In this document: positions 1 through 9,376 of the stretch, piece by piece
How positions within the stretch are numbered: position 1 is the first letter of the stretch
How the letters are laid out: every line of letters starts with the position of its first letter
Source of the DNA: an uncultured Treponema sp.
GTDB taxonomy: Bacteria > Spirochaetota > Spirochaetia > Treponematales > Treponemataceae
Length of the DNA: 64,000 nucleotides
Direction: 5' to 3'
Assembly (NCBI GenBank): GCA_938039145.1
Contig: CALHVG010000035.1
Location: 38,326-102,325 of the forward strand
Notes under the pieces: model-generated
Databases searched by the model: none
Told to the model about the DNA's origin: nothing
What the model saw: only the letters and a program-made list of their open reading frames with translations
Position numbers and translations under genes: made by a program

Positions 1-999
1 AAATTTGCGATTCAAAATTTTCCGTACTTTCAGAAACGCTTGAAATTTTTCCTTGCTGCGATGAAATTTTGTCTTCTATGTCGCTTACCATTTTGTTGCG
101 TAATTTATGTTCTGAATATGCGCGCTCATGCTGTTTGTAAGGGTCACGCCGGAATCTTTAAGAATATTCGACTGATTTTGAAGTTCGCCTATCAAATCCG
201 AAAGTTTTTGAATTACATTGTTGCAGCTTTTTGCCAGCGAACCCAATTCCATGCTTTTTTGCTCCGGAATCCGCTGCGTAAGGTCTGCGTTTCCTTTGCT
301 GACCGTTTCCATTGCGCTTGTAATTTTAGCCAGCGCCCCGAAAAGAAAGTTTGTAAATATGTAGACCGTTATAACTCCAAGAACTACACTGACAAGTCCA
401 AGGAATGTAATTAATACCACCTGATTTTTTGTCATTCGTATTATGTAGTCAACGTTGTAATCGCAGCCGACAATACCGATTATTTTTCCTTTTGAATTTT
501 TGACAGGCCCGTAGACGCTTATTTGCCAGCCCCATTCGCTGTGGTGTTCCAATTTTGTGTGGGTCAGCGTTCCTTCCGAAAGCGTTATTTTGGGAGGTGC
601 GCCCCAACTTGAAATATCTTCTTCCATTCCCATTTCTATAAAATTCACGCTGTCGGTGGGGTCTGCGGCAACGTCCAATACGTAAGCGTATACGTTTTCA
701 GTTTTTGGAATCATCGTGTAAAGGTATTGGCAGCTTGTTGAACGCGCCAGTTCCATAAGAGCCGTCCGCATTTTTATTGCCGCTTCGTCTTTCGGATTCA
801 TTTCTTTGCTCATGCGCTCAAAATTGTCTCCGTTGACTATCGAAAGCGCTTTTTCAACCACCCCCGATGCCTGATTCAGCGCACTTGCGGTTCCTATCTT
901 TGTTATGGAAAAAGCGGAAATTATTGAAATCACAATGCACGAAATCAGTACGAAAGCCAAAAATACCACGATGAATTGGTGTTTTAGTGAAATTTTCAT
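1..999 (-). pseudogene. methyl-accepting chemotaxis protein, frameshifted, 3' end beyond window
   Basis: Membrane chemoreceptor. The ATG at 997-999 follows GGAGAAA and is preferred to a TTG 12 nt further up. Visible in order: transmembrane helix at about residues 9-32, a periplasmic sensor that looks Cache-like, a second helix (VVLITFLGLVSVVLGVITVY), then a HAMP-like stretch containing KGNADLTQRIPEQ. The frame ends early at position 85, just after NINYATKW. On the same strand the +2 frame stays open from there to the window edge and encodes coiled-coil signalling sequence (MVSDIEDKISSQQGKISSV). Restoring one A in the AAAA run (T4 on the plus strand, 91-94) rejoins the frames as ATKMVSDIEDK. 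It is therefore a homopolymer frameshift: a real pseudogene, a phase-variable site or a sequencing error. The conserved signalling hairpin would lie outside the window. Confidence 0.65.
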
Positions 1000-1193
1000 T
1001 TTTTTCTCCAAAAAAAATAAACGTTTTTTTATTATATAACATTTCCCTGAATAGAGCGAACTTTTAGTTAAATTTTACAGCAATTTATTCACGGAACATC
1101 GATAATTTTTTGAGCATAATAGAAATTGTCATTGATTTTTGTTATTTCTTGAGTATTATGTTCGATAGGAAAAAAATTTCTAAAGAGGAGTCT

Positions 1194-1439
1194 ATGAACC
1201 TGAAGATGTATTCCGACAGCAAAAAAAATCTCATTATGTTTCTTCCCGACGCAATGAAGGATGACGAGATTTTTGAGCTTGGAGAAATGTTTTTTCCGGA
1301 CGAAGCGGATTCCGACGACAATTACGACCTTCCCAACGGAATTACAAAACCGACCGGATGTATAAATCTCTCGGCTCATCATGCAAGTTATCCCGTAACG
1401 TCGATTTACCCTGACACATTTGTTCCGCCCATGAGCTGA
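1194..1439 (+). CDS. hypothetical small protein, 81 aa
   Basis: I do not recognise a family. The ATG at 1194 has a good ribosome binding site (AAGAGGAG, 3-nt spacing), so the upstream in-frame TTG at 1110 is not needed. The N-terminal half is acidic (MKDDEIFELGEMFFPDEADSD); the C-terminal half is Gly/Pro/Ser/His-rich (SAHHASYPVTSIYPD). There is no signal peptide, membrane helix or cysteine pair. It stands alone between two chemoreceptor genes that both point away from it on the minus strand. A perfect 13-bp inverted repeat begins 5 nt after the stop and may end its transcript. The strong ribosome binding site and following hairpin are the main reasons to think it is a gene; function unknown. 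Confidence 0.5.
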   Translation: MNLKMYSDSKKNLIMFLPDAMKDDEIFELGEMFFPDEADSDDNYDLPNGITKPTGCINLSAHHASYPVTSIYPDTFVPPMS

Positions 1440-1755
1440 AATGTATTTATAAAAATTCGGTAAGTTTAATTTTTATAAATGGCGAATGGCGGCTGTGAGT
1501 TCGAAGCCGGCAGTTTTCCGCTCTTGAAGCCGCCTTCCTTGAGTATTGCAAAGTATCTTTTATTCGAGTTTGCCGTATTATGGTAAACTCATGCGGACAG
1601 TAGAGCCGTTTTGAGTTTAATAAACTGTTCTTCCCTTAAAAAACGTTTCCCCGTCCGCAGCTTACCGTCCGCAGATTTTAAAATTGCATTTTTTGCAGCG
1701 GCGTTTTTGCAATCCGCAAAGATTTTGAGAATCGTATTTGCTTTTTGCATAAAAA
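1440..1755. other. 316-bp intergenic stretch
   Basis: Non-coding gap between the small protein and the end of the second chemoreceptor gene. It holds the AT-rich inverted repeat at 1445-1480. A possible open frame from TTG 1611 has no ribosome binding site and overlaps the chemoreceptor gene on the opposite strand. Nothing else recognised. Confidence 0.6.
1445..1480 (+). terminator. AT-rich hairpin, possible terminator
   Basis: Perfect 13-bp inverted repeat: ATTTATAAAAATT at 1445-1457 and its complement at 1468-1480, with a 10-nt loop. It starts 5 nt after the stop codon at 1439. There is no separate T tract after the stem, so termination is plausible but not certain. Confidence 0.45.
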
Positions 1756-3663
1756 TCAGATTTCAAACTGCGATATGTTTTTGTGGATTTTTATGACGAT
1801 TTCTTTGTTGCTGTCCGCCGCTTCGTCTACGAGTTTTACGGTCTTTTTCATGTGCTCGGTTGCCTGAAGGGTTTCTTCCACCGCATTCATCGTGGAATTT
1901 GAGGCTTCCAGAACATTTTTCATGAAGTTTTTCAGTTTTTCGGAACTCTCCATTTCTTCTTCGGCAAGGTCTTTTATTGAATGAATTGCCGAAGCAACAT
2001 CAGTTACGGATTCTCGGACGACGACTGCTTCGTTTTTCTGCTGGTACATGGTTGAAGTGATTGTCTTTATGAGCTCTGCGTTTTCGGTTACGTTTCCTGT
2101 TATTTCAACGAACGCATTTTTTGCCGATGTCATCGCTTCGACCCCCGCCGTTGTTTTTTCCATCATCTCTTGCATTTTTGACTGTACGTTTTTTGCGCTT
2201 CTTGCGGACGATTCTGCAAGGGAACGGACTTCGCTTGCAACAACGGCAAATCCCGTTCCGAACTGACCTGCGTGCGCCGCTTCTATCGCAGCGTTCATCG
2301 AAAGAAGGTTCGTCTTTGTCGCAATCTGCTGTATCGTAAGAAGAAGTTTTCTTACCTCTTCTGAAACCGTCTGAATTTCTTGCATAGCGACTGTGGCGTT
2401 CGTTATTGCCTCGCCCCCGACCGAACTTTTTTCGGAAAGTTCTTCGGAAACAGAGCTGGCTTTTTTTGTCATGTCGGCGATATTTGAGATATTCGCAGAA
2501 ATCTCCGTCATCGAGGAAGAAATATTCTGAATAGCATCAGCCTGCTGAACGACATGCATTTTCACCGTATCTATGTTGGTTACGAGCGTGTTCAGGTTTT
2601 CGTCAGTTTGTGATATAAGCTCGTTTTGCCTTTCTTCGTTTTCGTTTATTTTGTTGAACGCTTCAGAAATATGGGAAAGGGCTGCCGACGCTGAATGAGA
2701 GGAGTCGGATACCACATTTGCGGATTCGTCTATGCTGTCTGCATCTTCTCGAAGGGCTTTTATCATAAGCGAAAGTTTTTCGATAAGCTTGTTCTCGTAG
2801 GATGACATTGCGCCGAAATCATCCGTCATTCTGATGTAGATTCTTTTTGAGAGGTCTCCGCTGACAGCGATTTCCTGAAGCCGTTCCGCATTTCTTTTTA
2901 TTCGGGTTGTAAGTCCCGCTATCGCATATATAAACGGATAAAATGAAAGTGCCATGGACATAAGCGTGCATATTATTCCTTTTTTGATGAACAGGGGGAG
3001 TAGCTCGCCTTCAAGAACTCCGTGGTCTTTGTCGAATATGATTCCATACGGAACTGAAAGAATGTTCACGCCGACAAAAAAAATCGCTATAAAAAAAATC
3101 ATCGATATGGATTTTGACACGCTTGTCGTTCTGGAATTTTTTACTCCCGTTATTGTAAGCATTCTAAGATGGGCGTTTGTCTTTATAGTCATCTGTTCAA
3201 GTGCGGTTATAACGGAAATTGCCGCAAGCCCTCCGAATCCTATCGCCTGCGCCATTATCAGCAGGAGCCTTGAAGGAACAAAATCCCACGAGCCGGAAAG
3301 AACTCCCACAGTCATGGTTGTAATCTGGCCCAAAAACGAACCTGTAAAAAATGCGCCAATTACAAAAAGTCTAAGTTTTCTGTAGCTTCCAAGGCATATT
3401 TTTATTTCTTCTTGAGTTGCTCCCCTGTTTTCTTTTTTGAGGACTTTAAGAATTTCGTCGAAGGGTTTTGCGACAAAATATGCTCCGATATTTATTATTA
3501 ACACCAGAACAGTTGCTACAGCCACATTGAAAAGCAGCGTCGGACTTGTCCACATTGTGCTTCCTTCGTTCCATATGAACTCAAGTTGGCACCAGCGCAA
3601 GCATAGTGTTGAAAAATATGTTACTGACGAGAAAACAATGCAAAAAAATGAAAATATAGACAT
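1756..3663 (-). CDS. methyl-accepting chemotaxis protein, 635 aa
   Basis: Transmembrane chemoreceptor acting through CheW/CheA. The first ~260 residues contain about six hydrophobic helices instead of the usual pair flanking a periplasmic sensor, so sensing may occur within the membrane. A HAMP-like segment follows ([20 protein letters not shown]), then a long coiled coil with the conserved signalling tip ([20 protein letters not shown], continuing [19 protein letters not shown]), which is diagnostic of the family. The start at 3663 lacks a ribosome binding site, but a -35/-10 pair lies directly upstream (see promoter), consistent with a leaderless message. An internal ATG (MWTSP, residue 37) has a GGAAG upstream and is the alternative. 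Monocistronic; convergent with the small protein. Confidence 0.93.
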   Translation of the reverse strand: MSIFSFFCIVFSSVTYFSTLCLRWCQLEFIWNEGSTMWTSPTLLFNVAVATVLVLIINIGAYFVAKPFDEILKVLKKENRGATQEEIKICLGSYRKLRLFVIGAFFTGSFLGQITTMTVGVLSGSWDFVPSRLLLIMAQAIGFGGLAAISVITALEQMTIKTNAHLRMLTITGVKNSRTTSVSKSISMIFFIAIFFVGVNILSVPYGIIFDKDHGVLEGELLPLFIKKGIICTLMSMALSFYPFIYAIAGLTTRIKRNAERLQEIAVSGDLSKRIYIRMTDDFGAMSSYENKLIEKLSLMIKALREDADSIDESANVVSDSSHSASAALSHISEAFNKINENEERQNELISQTDENLNTLVTNIDTVKMHVVQQADAIQNISSSMTEISANISNIADMTKKASSVSEELSEKSSVGGEAITNATVAMQEIQTVSEEVRKLLLTIQQIATKTNLLSMNAAIEAAHAGQFGTGFAVVASEVRSLAESSARSAKNVQSKMQEMMEKTTAGVEAMTSAKNAFVEITGNVTENAELIKTITSTMYQQKNEAVVVRESVTDVASAIHSIKDLAEEEMESSEKLKNFMKNVLEASNSTMNAVEETLQATEHMKKTVKLVDEAADSNKEIVIKIHKNISQFEI

Positions 3664-3669
3664 ATTTTT

Positions 3670-3698
3670 ATTATCTCATAAAGTTAAAAAAATACCAA
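3670..3698 (-). promoter_or_regulatory. predicted promoter, leaderless start of the chemoreceptor gene
   Basis: On the minus strand: TTGGTA (3693-3698), 17-bp spacer, GATAAT (3670-3675) preceded by the extended -10 TGa. The -10 ends 6 nt before the ATG at 3663, so transcription would start at or next to the A of ATG. No Shine-Dalgarno is present. Confidence 0.55.
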
Positions 3699-3794
3699 TC
3701 TATCGGCAAAAAAATACTATAATCTTTTAAAATATATTTTCCGGAAAAAGGCGAATTTTTGCGTTTGCGTTTTGTGTCCCAAAAAGCAGCGATT

Positions 3795-3803
3795 TGGTAT
3801 AGA
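3795..3803 (+). promoter_or_regulatory. predicted extended -10 promoter of ribD
   Basis: TGgTATAGA (TG at 3795-3796, hexamer 3798-3803), 8 nt before the ribD ATG at 3812. There is no clear -35 and no Shine-Dalgarno before the ATG, which suggests a leaderless or near-leaderless ribD message. Confidence 0.45.
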
Positions 3804-3811
3804 ATTGACGC

Positions 3812-4921
3812 ATGGACGATATTTTTTTTATGAGGAGGGCGATTGAACTTGCCCGTAATGGCGAAGGTTTTGTTTCTCCTAATCCGCTTGTGGGGGCGGT
3901 GATTGTGAAGGAAGGAAAAATTCTTGCCGAAGGATTTCACCGAAAGTACGGAGAACTTCATGCCGAGCGCGAGGCGTTAAAGTCTCTTTGTGAAAAAGGA
4001 CTTTCCGCACAAGACTCAACCCTTTTTGTTACGCTTGAACCGTGCTGCCATGAAGGAAAGCAGCCGCCATGTGTCCAGACGATATTCCAGGCGGGAATCA
4101 AAAAAGTCGTGGTCGGAAGCCGGGACCCCAATCCTCTTGTCCATGGAAAAGGGAACGCCTTTTTGCGTGAACAAGGAATCGAAGTGCAGGAAGATTTCCT
4201 AAAAGAAGAATGCGATGCGCTGAATCCGATTTTCTTCCATTATATTACCGAAAAAACGCCGTATGTCGCGCTGAAATACGCCATGACTTTGGACGGAAAA
4301 ATCAGCACGCACTCTGGAAAGTCCAAGTGGATTACAAATGAAAAAAGCCGACTCCATGTTCATGTCCTCAGAAAAAAGTTCAGTGCCATATTGTGCGGAA
4401 TCGATACGGTTCTAAAAGACGACCCGATGTTGGATTCCAGATGCGAAAATCCTAAGAATCCTTTGAGAATTGTTTGCGATTCTTCGCTGCGTCTTCCTTT
4501 GGAAAGCCGTTTGGTTCAGACTTCGAAAAATATTCCCGTTGTTGCCGTATGCGTAAAAAACGAGGAAAAATCTTTTTTGCAAAGAAAAAACTCTCTTCTT
4601 GAATCGGGGGTCGAGGTTCTTGAACTTTCGCCTGATTCTGAAAATCGGCCGGACGTAAAGGAACTTGTAAAAATCTTAGGGGAACGGGGAATTGACAGTC
4701 TTCTTGTCGAAGGCGGCGGTGAGGTAAATTTCAGTTTTCTTCAGGCGGGTCTTGTGAATCGCATTTATGCTTTTCTTGGCTCAAAAATTTTTGGAGGGCG
4801 TGGAAAATCCCCTGTTTCCGGAAAAGGCGTGGAAAACGTGGAAGATGGATTTTTGTTCACTTTGCAGAACGTTACGAATTTTGACGGAGATGTTCTTCTT
4901 GAATACGAGGCAAAAAAATGA
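3812..4921 (+). CDS. ribD: bifunctional riboflavin biosynthesis protein RibD (deaminase/reductase)
   Basis: Catalyses two steps of riboflavin synthesis from the GTP-derived pyrimidine: deamination, then NADPH-dependent reduction of the ribosyl side chain. The N-terminal CMP/dCMP-deaminase-like domain (about 1-145) has zinc motif H50-A-E52 and PCCHEGKQPPC (Cys78 and Cys87 as ligands). The C-terminal reductase domain (about 150-369) includes VALKYAMTLDGKIST, SKWITNE, DDPMLDSR and LLVEGGGEVNFSFL. The 369-aa length is normal for the fused enzyme. It opens the riboflavin operon, has its own promoter without a Shine-Dalgarno, and lies upstream of the FMN riboswitch. The riboswitch can therefore gate only the downstream genes. 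The riboswitch begins 12 nt after the stop codon. Confidence 0.97.
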   Translation: MDDIFFMRRAIELARNGEGFVSPNPLVGAVIVKEGKILAEGFHRKYGELHAEREALKSLCEKGLSAQDSTLFVTLEPCCHEGKQPPCVQTIFQAGIKKVVVGSRDPNPLVHGKGNAFLREQGIEVQEDFLKEECDALNPIFFHYITEKTPYVALKYAMTLDGKISTHSGKSKWITNEKSRLHVHVLRKKFSAILCGIDTVLKDDPMLDSRCENPKNPLRIVCDSSLRLPLESRLVQTSKNIPVVAVCVKNEEKSFLQRKNSLLESGVEVLELSPDSENRPDVKELVKILGERGIDSLLVEGGGEVNFSFLQAGLVNRIYAFLGSKIFGGRGKSPVSGKGVENVEDGFLFTLQNVTNFDGDVLLEYEAKK

Positions 4922-4933
4922 TAGGATTGCATC

Positions 4934-5063
4934 ACTTCGGGGCGAGGTTGAATTCCTCACCGGCTGTGAACATCATTTGATGTAAGCCAGCAAGCCGTCG
5001 AAAATCCGGCGGCACGATACGGTGAAAATCCGTGGCCGACAGTAAAGTCTGGATGGAAGAAGT
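4934..5063 (+). promoter_or_regulatory. FMN riboswitch (RFN element)
   Basis: Recognised by its conserved blocks in order: GGGGCGAGGTTGAATTCCTC, ACCGGCTGTGA, AGCCAGCAAGCCG, GATACGGTGAAAATCCGTGG, CCGACAGTAAAGTCTGGATG, GAAGAAG. The P1 helix pairs ACTTC (4934-4938) with GAAGT (5059-5063). FMN binding normally represses riboflavin genes. Here the aptamer sits inside the operon, after ribD and before ribE, and is followed by an intrinsic terminator, so premature termination in high FMN is the likely mode. Confidence 0.96.
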
Positions 5064-5102
5064 AAATCCGTGTTTTTTATAGGATTTTTATTTAGCCTTC
5101 TT

Positions 5103-5131
5103 GCCCTGCGGTTTATGCGGGGCTTTTTTTT
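5103..5131 (+). terminator. intrinsic terminator, riboswitch expression platform
   Basis: GCCCTGC (5103-5109) pairs with GCGGGGC (5117-5123, one wobble), followed by eight T residues (5124-5131). It lies about 40 nt after the FMN aptamer and just before the ribE ribosome binding site, the expected position for a riboswitch-controlled terminator. Confidence 0.88.
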
Positions 5132-5151
5132 GCCCAAGCGTGGAGGCTTTG

Positions 5152-5781
5152 TTGTTTACAGGAATAATCGAAGAGGTCGGAATAATAAAAGCCGTGCAGA
5201 ACGGGCATATCGAAATCAAGGCGAAAAAAGTTCTTGAGGGAACTAAAATCGGGGACAGCATAGCGGTGAACGGCGTTTGCCTTACCGTTACAAAAATGAC
5301 TTCTTCGCATTTTTCTGCCGACGTTATGAATGAGACTTTTTCCAGGTCGAACTTGTCGTCGCTTTTACATGGTGACAAGGTGAATCTTGAACGGGCGATG
5401 ATGCCTGGGGGAAGGTTCGGCGGACATTTTGTGAGCGGACATATTGACGGAACGGGAAAAATTGTCGGAATGGAAAACGACGGAAACGCAGTCTGGGTGC
5501 GTATATCCGCTAAGGAAGAAATCCTTCGCCTGATAATCGAAAAAGGTTCTGTTGCGCTTGACGGAATCAGCCTTACTGTCGCAAAGGTTTTTCCGGAAAG
5601 TTTTTCAGTCAGCGTGATTCCGCTTACCGGAAAAGACACTTCTTTGCTCGGAAAAGAGAAAGGAGCGCTTGTGAACATCGAAAACGACATGATTGGAAAA
5701 TACGTTCATAGGCTTATGAACGCATCTTTTCAAAGTCAGGAAGAAAGGGATGAAAAAATCCTTAAATGGCTTGGAAATTAA
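5152..5781 (+). CDS. ribE: riboflavin synthase, alpha subunit
   Basis: Condenses two 6,7-dimethyl-8-ribityllumazines to riboflavin in the cytoplasm. The start is taken as TTG 5152: it begins the family's canonical N-terminus (M)FTGIIEEVG, and GGAGG at 5142-5146 sits 5 nt upstream. An earlier in-frame TTG at 5101 lies in the riboswitch terminator and is rejected. The 209 residues contain the usual two lumazine-binding barrels: first about 1-96 (NGVCLTV, ADVMNETFSRSNLS, GGRFGGHFVSGHIDGTGKI), second about 97-195 (KGSVALDGISLTVAKV, VIPLTGKDTSL). The ribosome binding site lies immediately past the terminator, so expression depends on readthrough at low FMN. The symbol ribC is used in some species. 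Confidence 0.95.
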   Translation: MFTGIIEEVGIIKAVQNGHIEIKAKKVLEGTKIGDSIAVNGVCLTVTKMTSSHFSADVMNETFSRSNLSSLLHGDKVNLERAMMPGGRFGGHFVSGHIDGTGKIVGMENDGNAVWVRISAKEEILRLIIEKGSVALDGISLTVAKVFPESFSVSVIPLTGKDTSLLGKEKGALVNIENDMIGKYVHRLMNASFQSQEERDEKILKWLGN

Positions 5782-5824
5782 AATCGTTCTACTTTTTTAG
5801 TTGATTTTGGAGGTGATTTTTACG

Positions 5825-7036
5825 ATGAACTATGAATACGATTCTATAGAGGATGCATTGGCGGAACTCCGTGCGGGACGAATAATTCTTGTTACAGACG
5901 ACGAGGAGCGTGAAAATGAGGGCGACATGATTTGCGCCGCCAGATTTGCGACCCAAGAAAACATAAACATGATGGCAAGCCATGCGAAAGGTCTTATCTG
6001 CACTCCAATGAGCAATGACATAGCAAAGAGGCTGAACCTTTATCCGATGGTTGCGGAAAACACGGACAATCACGAGACCGCCTTTACCGTTTCTATAGAC
6101 CATCGCTCCACGACCACGGGAATCTCTGCTTCCGAGCGGTCGATTACTGCTCTTGAATGTATAAATCCTTCCAGTTCGCCTGAAGATTTTAGAAGACCGG
6201 GACATATGTTTCCGTTAATTGCAAGAAAAGGCGGAGTCCTTGTGCGGAACGGACATACCGAAGCGACTGTAGATTTATGCCGGCTTTCGGGGCTTGAGGA
6301 ATGCGGACTCTGCTGCGAGGTAATGGACGACGACGGGACTATGATGCGCACTCCTAAACTTTGGGAGCTTGCGAAAAAATTCAATCTGAAGTTCATTACA
6401 ATAAAGGCTCTTCAGGATTATCTTAGGCTTCACGAAAGTCATGTGGTTAGGGAGGCGACGGCGCATCTTCCGTCTGAGCTCGGCGATTTTCAGATTTTCG
6501 GGTACGTGAACGATTTGACGGGAGAGCATCACGTTGCCCTTGTCCGGGGGGAAATCGGGGACGGGGAGGATGTGCTTTGCCGGGTTCATTCCGAATGTCT
6601 TACAGGCGATGTGTTTGGCTCAAAAAGATGCGATTGCGGACCTCAACTTCATGCGGCGATGAAGCGGATTTCCGAAGAAGGTCGCGGCGTGATTCTTTAT
6701 ATGAGGCAGGAAGGCAGGGGAATCGGTCTTATAAATAAACTCAAGGCGTATGAACTTCAGGAACAGGGATTTGACACTGTGGAAGCGAACGTCAAACTGG
6801 GATTCAAGCCGGATTTGAGGGAATATTGGATTGGCGCACAGATTCTCAGGGATTTGGGGTGCAGGTCTTTAAGGCTTCTTACGAATAATCCTGAAAAAGT
6901 TTACGGTCTTGACGGCTTTGGGCTGAAGGTTTTAAAAAGAGTTCCGATAGAAATTCAGTCGCAAGAATACGACCGTTTTTACTTAAAGACCAAAAAAGAT
7001 AAAATGGGGCATATCTTTACGGAAGATTTTAAATAA
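5825..7036 (+). CDS. ribBA: 3,4-dihydroxy-2-butanone-4-phosphate synthase / GTP cyclohydrolase II
   Basis: Bifunctional enzyme supplying both precursors of lumazine: the C4 unit from ribulose-5-phosphate and the pyrimidine from GTP. The start at ATG 5825 is fixed by a near-perfect GGAGGTGA 8 nt upstream; an in-frame TTG at 5801 lies before that site. The RibB half (about 1-205) has the acidic loop [12 protein letters not shown] and [14 protein letters not shown]. The RibA half (about 206-403) has the zinc motif [20 protein letters not shown] and [19 protein letters not shown]. At 403 aa it has the normal fusion length and all expected motifs appear intact. It follows ribE by 43 bp within the riboswitch-controlled operon. 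Confidence 0.97.
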   Translation: MNYEYDSIEDALAELRAGRIILVTDDEERENEGDMICAARFATQENINMMASHAKGLICTPMSNDIAKRLNLYPMVAENTDNHETAFTVSIDHRSTTTGISASERSITALECINPSSSPEDFRRPGHMFPLIARKGGVLVRNGHTEATVDLCRLSGLEECGLCCEVMDDDGTMMRTPKLWELAKKFNLKFITIKALQDYLRLHESHVVREATAHLPSELGDFQIFGYVNDLTGEHHVALVRGEIGDGEDVLCRVHSECLTGDVFGSKRCDCGPQLHAAMKRISEEGRGVILYMRQEGRGIGLINKLKAYELQEQGFDTVEANVKLGFKPDLREYWIGAQILRDLGCRSLRLLTNNPEKVYGLDGFGLKVLKRVPIEIQSQEYDRFYLKTKKDKMGHIFTEDFK

Positions 7037-7165
7037 AACTAAAATCTGAAAAAATCGTGATTTTGATTTTGAAAAAACTTGCGCAAAATTGTGCAGTTTT
7101 ATGCGTCCGTGCGGATTTTATGGAAATCGGCGTTTGCAAAAATATAGATTTATGGAGAATTCGTT

Positions 7166-7663
7166 ATGAATGAGATTAATCTGGTGGAAGGAAAACTTGT
7201 CGCTCCGGAAGGGATGAAGGTTGGAATCGTTGCCTCAAGGTTCAATGAGATAATCGTCAATAAACTTTTGAGCGGAGCTGTTGACGGTCTTGTCCGGCAT
7301 GGCGTAAGCGAAGAAAACATCACTGCCGTGTGGGTTCCGGGGGCGTTCGAAATTTCTTTGGTCGCAAAGAAAATGGCTGAAAGCCGGATGTACGACGCTG
7401 TAATAACGGTGGGCGCTGTAATCAGAGGTTCTACGAGCCATTACGATTATGTCTGTGCGGAAGTTTCCAAGGGGGTCGCTCAAGCGGGACTTCAGACGGG
7501 TGTTCCTGTGCTGTTCGGAGTTATAACCACTGAAAACATCGAGCAGGCAATCGAGAGGGCAGGAAGCAAGGCTGGCAACAAGGGCTACGACTGCGCACTT
7601 GACGCTATCGAAATGGCGAACATAATGAAGGCGTTGCATAAAAATACGTCAATCAATATTTGA
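7166..7663 (+). CDS. ribH: 6,7-dimethyl-8-ribityllumazine synthase
   Basis: Condenses the pyrimidine intermediate with dihydroxybutanone phosphate to form lumazine, the RibE substrate; members usually form pentamers or 60-mer capsids. Family motifs: [10 protein letters not shown] near the N-terminus, VPGAFEISL (usually GAFEIPL), [20 protein letters not shown] with the catalytic histidine, and [20 protein letters not shown]. At 165 aa it has typical length. The ATG is preceded by GGAG with 8-nt spacing. A 129-bp gap separates it from ribBA and contains a weak T-followed hairpin at 7080-7095 (TGCGCAA/TTGTGCA) that could lower distal expression. Confidence 0.96.
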   Translation: MNEINLVEGKLVAPEGMKVGIVASRFNEIIVNKLLSGAVDGLVRHGVSEENITAVWVPGAFEISLVAKKMAESRMYDAVITVGAVIRGSTSHYDYVCAEVSKGVAQAGLQTGVPVLFGVITTENIEQAIERAGSKAGNKGYDCALDAIEMANIMKALHKNTSINI

Positions 7664-7686
7664 TGAATAAAAATCGGGAGAAGAAA

Positions 7687-9186
7687 ATGTCTACACCATT
7701 GGAAGAATATTTGACTTTGTGCGGCGGAAAACCTAATGCCTCGATGTGTGCTTATGTCGCAAATCTTCAACAGGTCGCCTCTGTCGATTCTAAAATAGCG
7801 GCTTCAATTGTCAATGAACTTGAAAATCAAAGAAGCCATCTGAAACTTGTTGCGTCCGAGAACTATTGTTCCCTTGCTGTTCAGGCTGCCATGGGAAATC
7901 TGCTCACGGACAAATATGCGGAAGGTTATCCAGAACACAGATATTACGGAGGATGCGTAAACATCGATGCCGTGGAAAACAACGCCGCAAGGGAGGCGGA
8001 AAAACTTTTTGGGGCGGATTATGCGTATGTCCAGCCTCATTCGGGGGCGGACACAAATCTTGTCGCATATTGGGCAATACTTTCTGCAAAAGTCGAGACT
8101 CCGACCTTGGAAGAACTCGGCGTAAAGTCCTTGGCTGAACTCAAGGACGGGCAGTTTGACATGCTAAGAAAACGTTTTGGAAATCAGCGTCTTATGGGGC
8201 TTGATTATTCCTGCGGCGGACATCTTACGCACGGTTACAGGATGAACGTTTCCGCTCGAATGTTTGAATCTCATCCTTATGGGGTTGACGAAAAGACCGG
8301 TCTTTTGGACTACGACAAAATAGAACATCAGGCGATGGAAGTGAAACCGCTTATCCTTCTTGCCGGATATTCTGCATATCCACGTGCGATAAATTTCCGC
8401 CGATTTAGAGAAATTGCCGACAAATGCGGAGCGGTTCTTATGGTTGACATGGCGCATTTTGCAGGTCTTGTCGCAGGAAAGGTTTTCACCGACGATTTTG
8501 ATCCTGTAAAATGGGCGGACATCGTTACCACAACGACGCATAAGACATTGCGCGGTCCTAGGGGAGCGATGATTCTCTGCAAAAAAGAATACGCCGATTA
8601 CGTGAACAAGGGCTGCCCCATGGTTCTTGGAGGCCCGTTGGGTCATGTGATGGCAGCCAAGGCGATTGCTTTCAAGGAAGCGAACACGGCTTCATATCGT
8701 GAGTATGCGCAAAATGTCGTAAAAAATGCTAAGGCTCTTTCCGAGGCGTGCAAGTCGCTCGGATTTCCTGTTCAGACCGGCGGAACGGACAATCATCTTA
8801 TGCTTTTGGACGTTACCGTTTACGGGCTTACGGGAAAACAGGCTGAAGCGGCGTTGTTCGCCTGCGGTGTAACCGTAAACGCGAACGCACTTCCGTACGA
8901 CAAAAACGGCGCATGGTGGACTTCAGGAATACGAATCGGAACGCCCGCCCTTACGACTCTCGGTTTTGTCGAAGACGAAATGAAGGAAGTCGCATCCATA
9001 ATCGACCTTGTTCTGAAAGGAACAAAACCCGGACTTACAAAGGACGGAAAACCTGCAAAAGGAAAGATAGAACTTGACCCTCAGGTTCAAAAAGAGGCGA
9101 AAAAACGGGTGTCCGCTCTGCTTTCGTCTCATGTGCTTTATCCGGAACTTGATTTGGATTTCCTTAAAAAACAGTTTGCGGAATAA
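7687..9186 (+). CDS. glyA: serine hydroxymethyltransferase, long form
   Basis: PLP enzyme interconverting serine plus tetrahydrofolate with glycine plus methylene-tetrahydrofolate. The start at ATG 7687 has GGGAGAAG upstream; an ATG at 7660 overlaps the ribH stop and lacks such a site. Motifs: LVASENYCS, GYPEHRYYGG, GGHLTHG, VDMAHFAGLVAG and TTTTHKTLRGPRG with the PLP lysine at about residue 286. The protein is 499 aa, against roughly 415-430 for the E. coli type. The excess is an N-terminal extension, an insertion of about 35 residues before GGHLTHG (about 135-171, containing VETPTLEELGVKSLAELKDG), and a C-terminal extension. It is the last gene of the riboflavin operon, 23 bp after ribH. 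Confidence 0.96.
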   Translation: MSTPLEEYLTLCGGKPNASMCAYVANLQQVASVDSKIAASIVNELENQRSHLKLVASENYCSLAVQAAMGNLLTDKYAEGYPEHRYYGGCVNIDAVENNAAREAEKLFGADYAYVQPHSGADTNLVAYWAILSAKVETPTLEELGVKSLAELKDGQFDMLRKRFGNQRLMGLDYSCGGHLTHGYRMNVSARMFESHPYGVDEKTGLLDYDKIEHQAMEVKPLILLAGYSAYPRAINFRRFREIADKCGAVLMVDMAHFAGLVAGKVFTDDFDPVKWADIVTTTTHKTLRGPRGAMILCKKEYADYVNKGCPMVLGGPLGHVMAAKAIAFKEANTASYREYAQNVVKNAKALSEACKSLGFPVQTGGTDNHLMLLDVTVYGLTGKQAEAALFACGVTVNANALPYDKNGAWWTSGIRIGTPALTTLGFVEDEMKEVASIIDLVLKGTKPGLTKDGKPAKGKIELDPQVQKEAKKRVSALLSSHVLYPELDLDFLKKQFAE

Positions 9187-9213
9187 AAATATTTTCCGGC
9201 AAGAATATGATTT

Positions 9214-9255
9214 ATCGCCATCTCGATTTTTCGGGATGGCGATATTATTTTCTTA
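9214..9255 (+). terminator. intrinsic terminator of the rib-glyA operon
   Basis: Thirteen-bp stem (9214-9226 with 9231-9243, one G-U pair), TTTT loop, followed by ATTATTTTCTT. It lies 27 nt after the glyA stop. Confidence 0.88.
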
Positions 9256-9376
9256 AAAAAAGTTTCCTCGTTAGGGAAGCTCAATTTTCCAAAACTCGAC
9301 CTATCTTCATTCCTGCGATTTTATATTTTTTGAAAACTGCTAGATTTTTGCTTTGCAAAAGAATATATTTCTTTTC

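Noticed and set aside
1611..1796. Possible 61-codon plus-strand gene
   Set aside because: TTG start without ribosome binding site, overlapping the chemoreceptor 3' end on the other strand.
5088..5690. 200-codon minus-strand frame across the FMN riboswitch terminator and ribE
   Set aside because: Antisense to ribE and the riboswitch; Ser/Phe/Thr-rich composition typical of a shadow frame.
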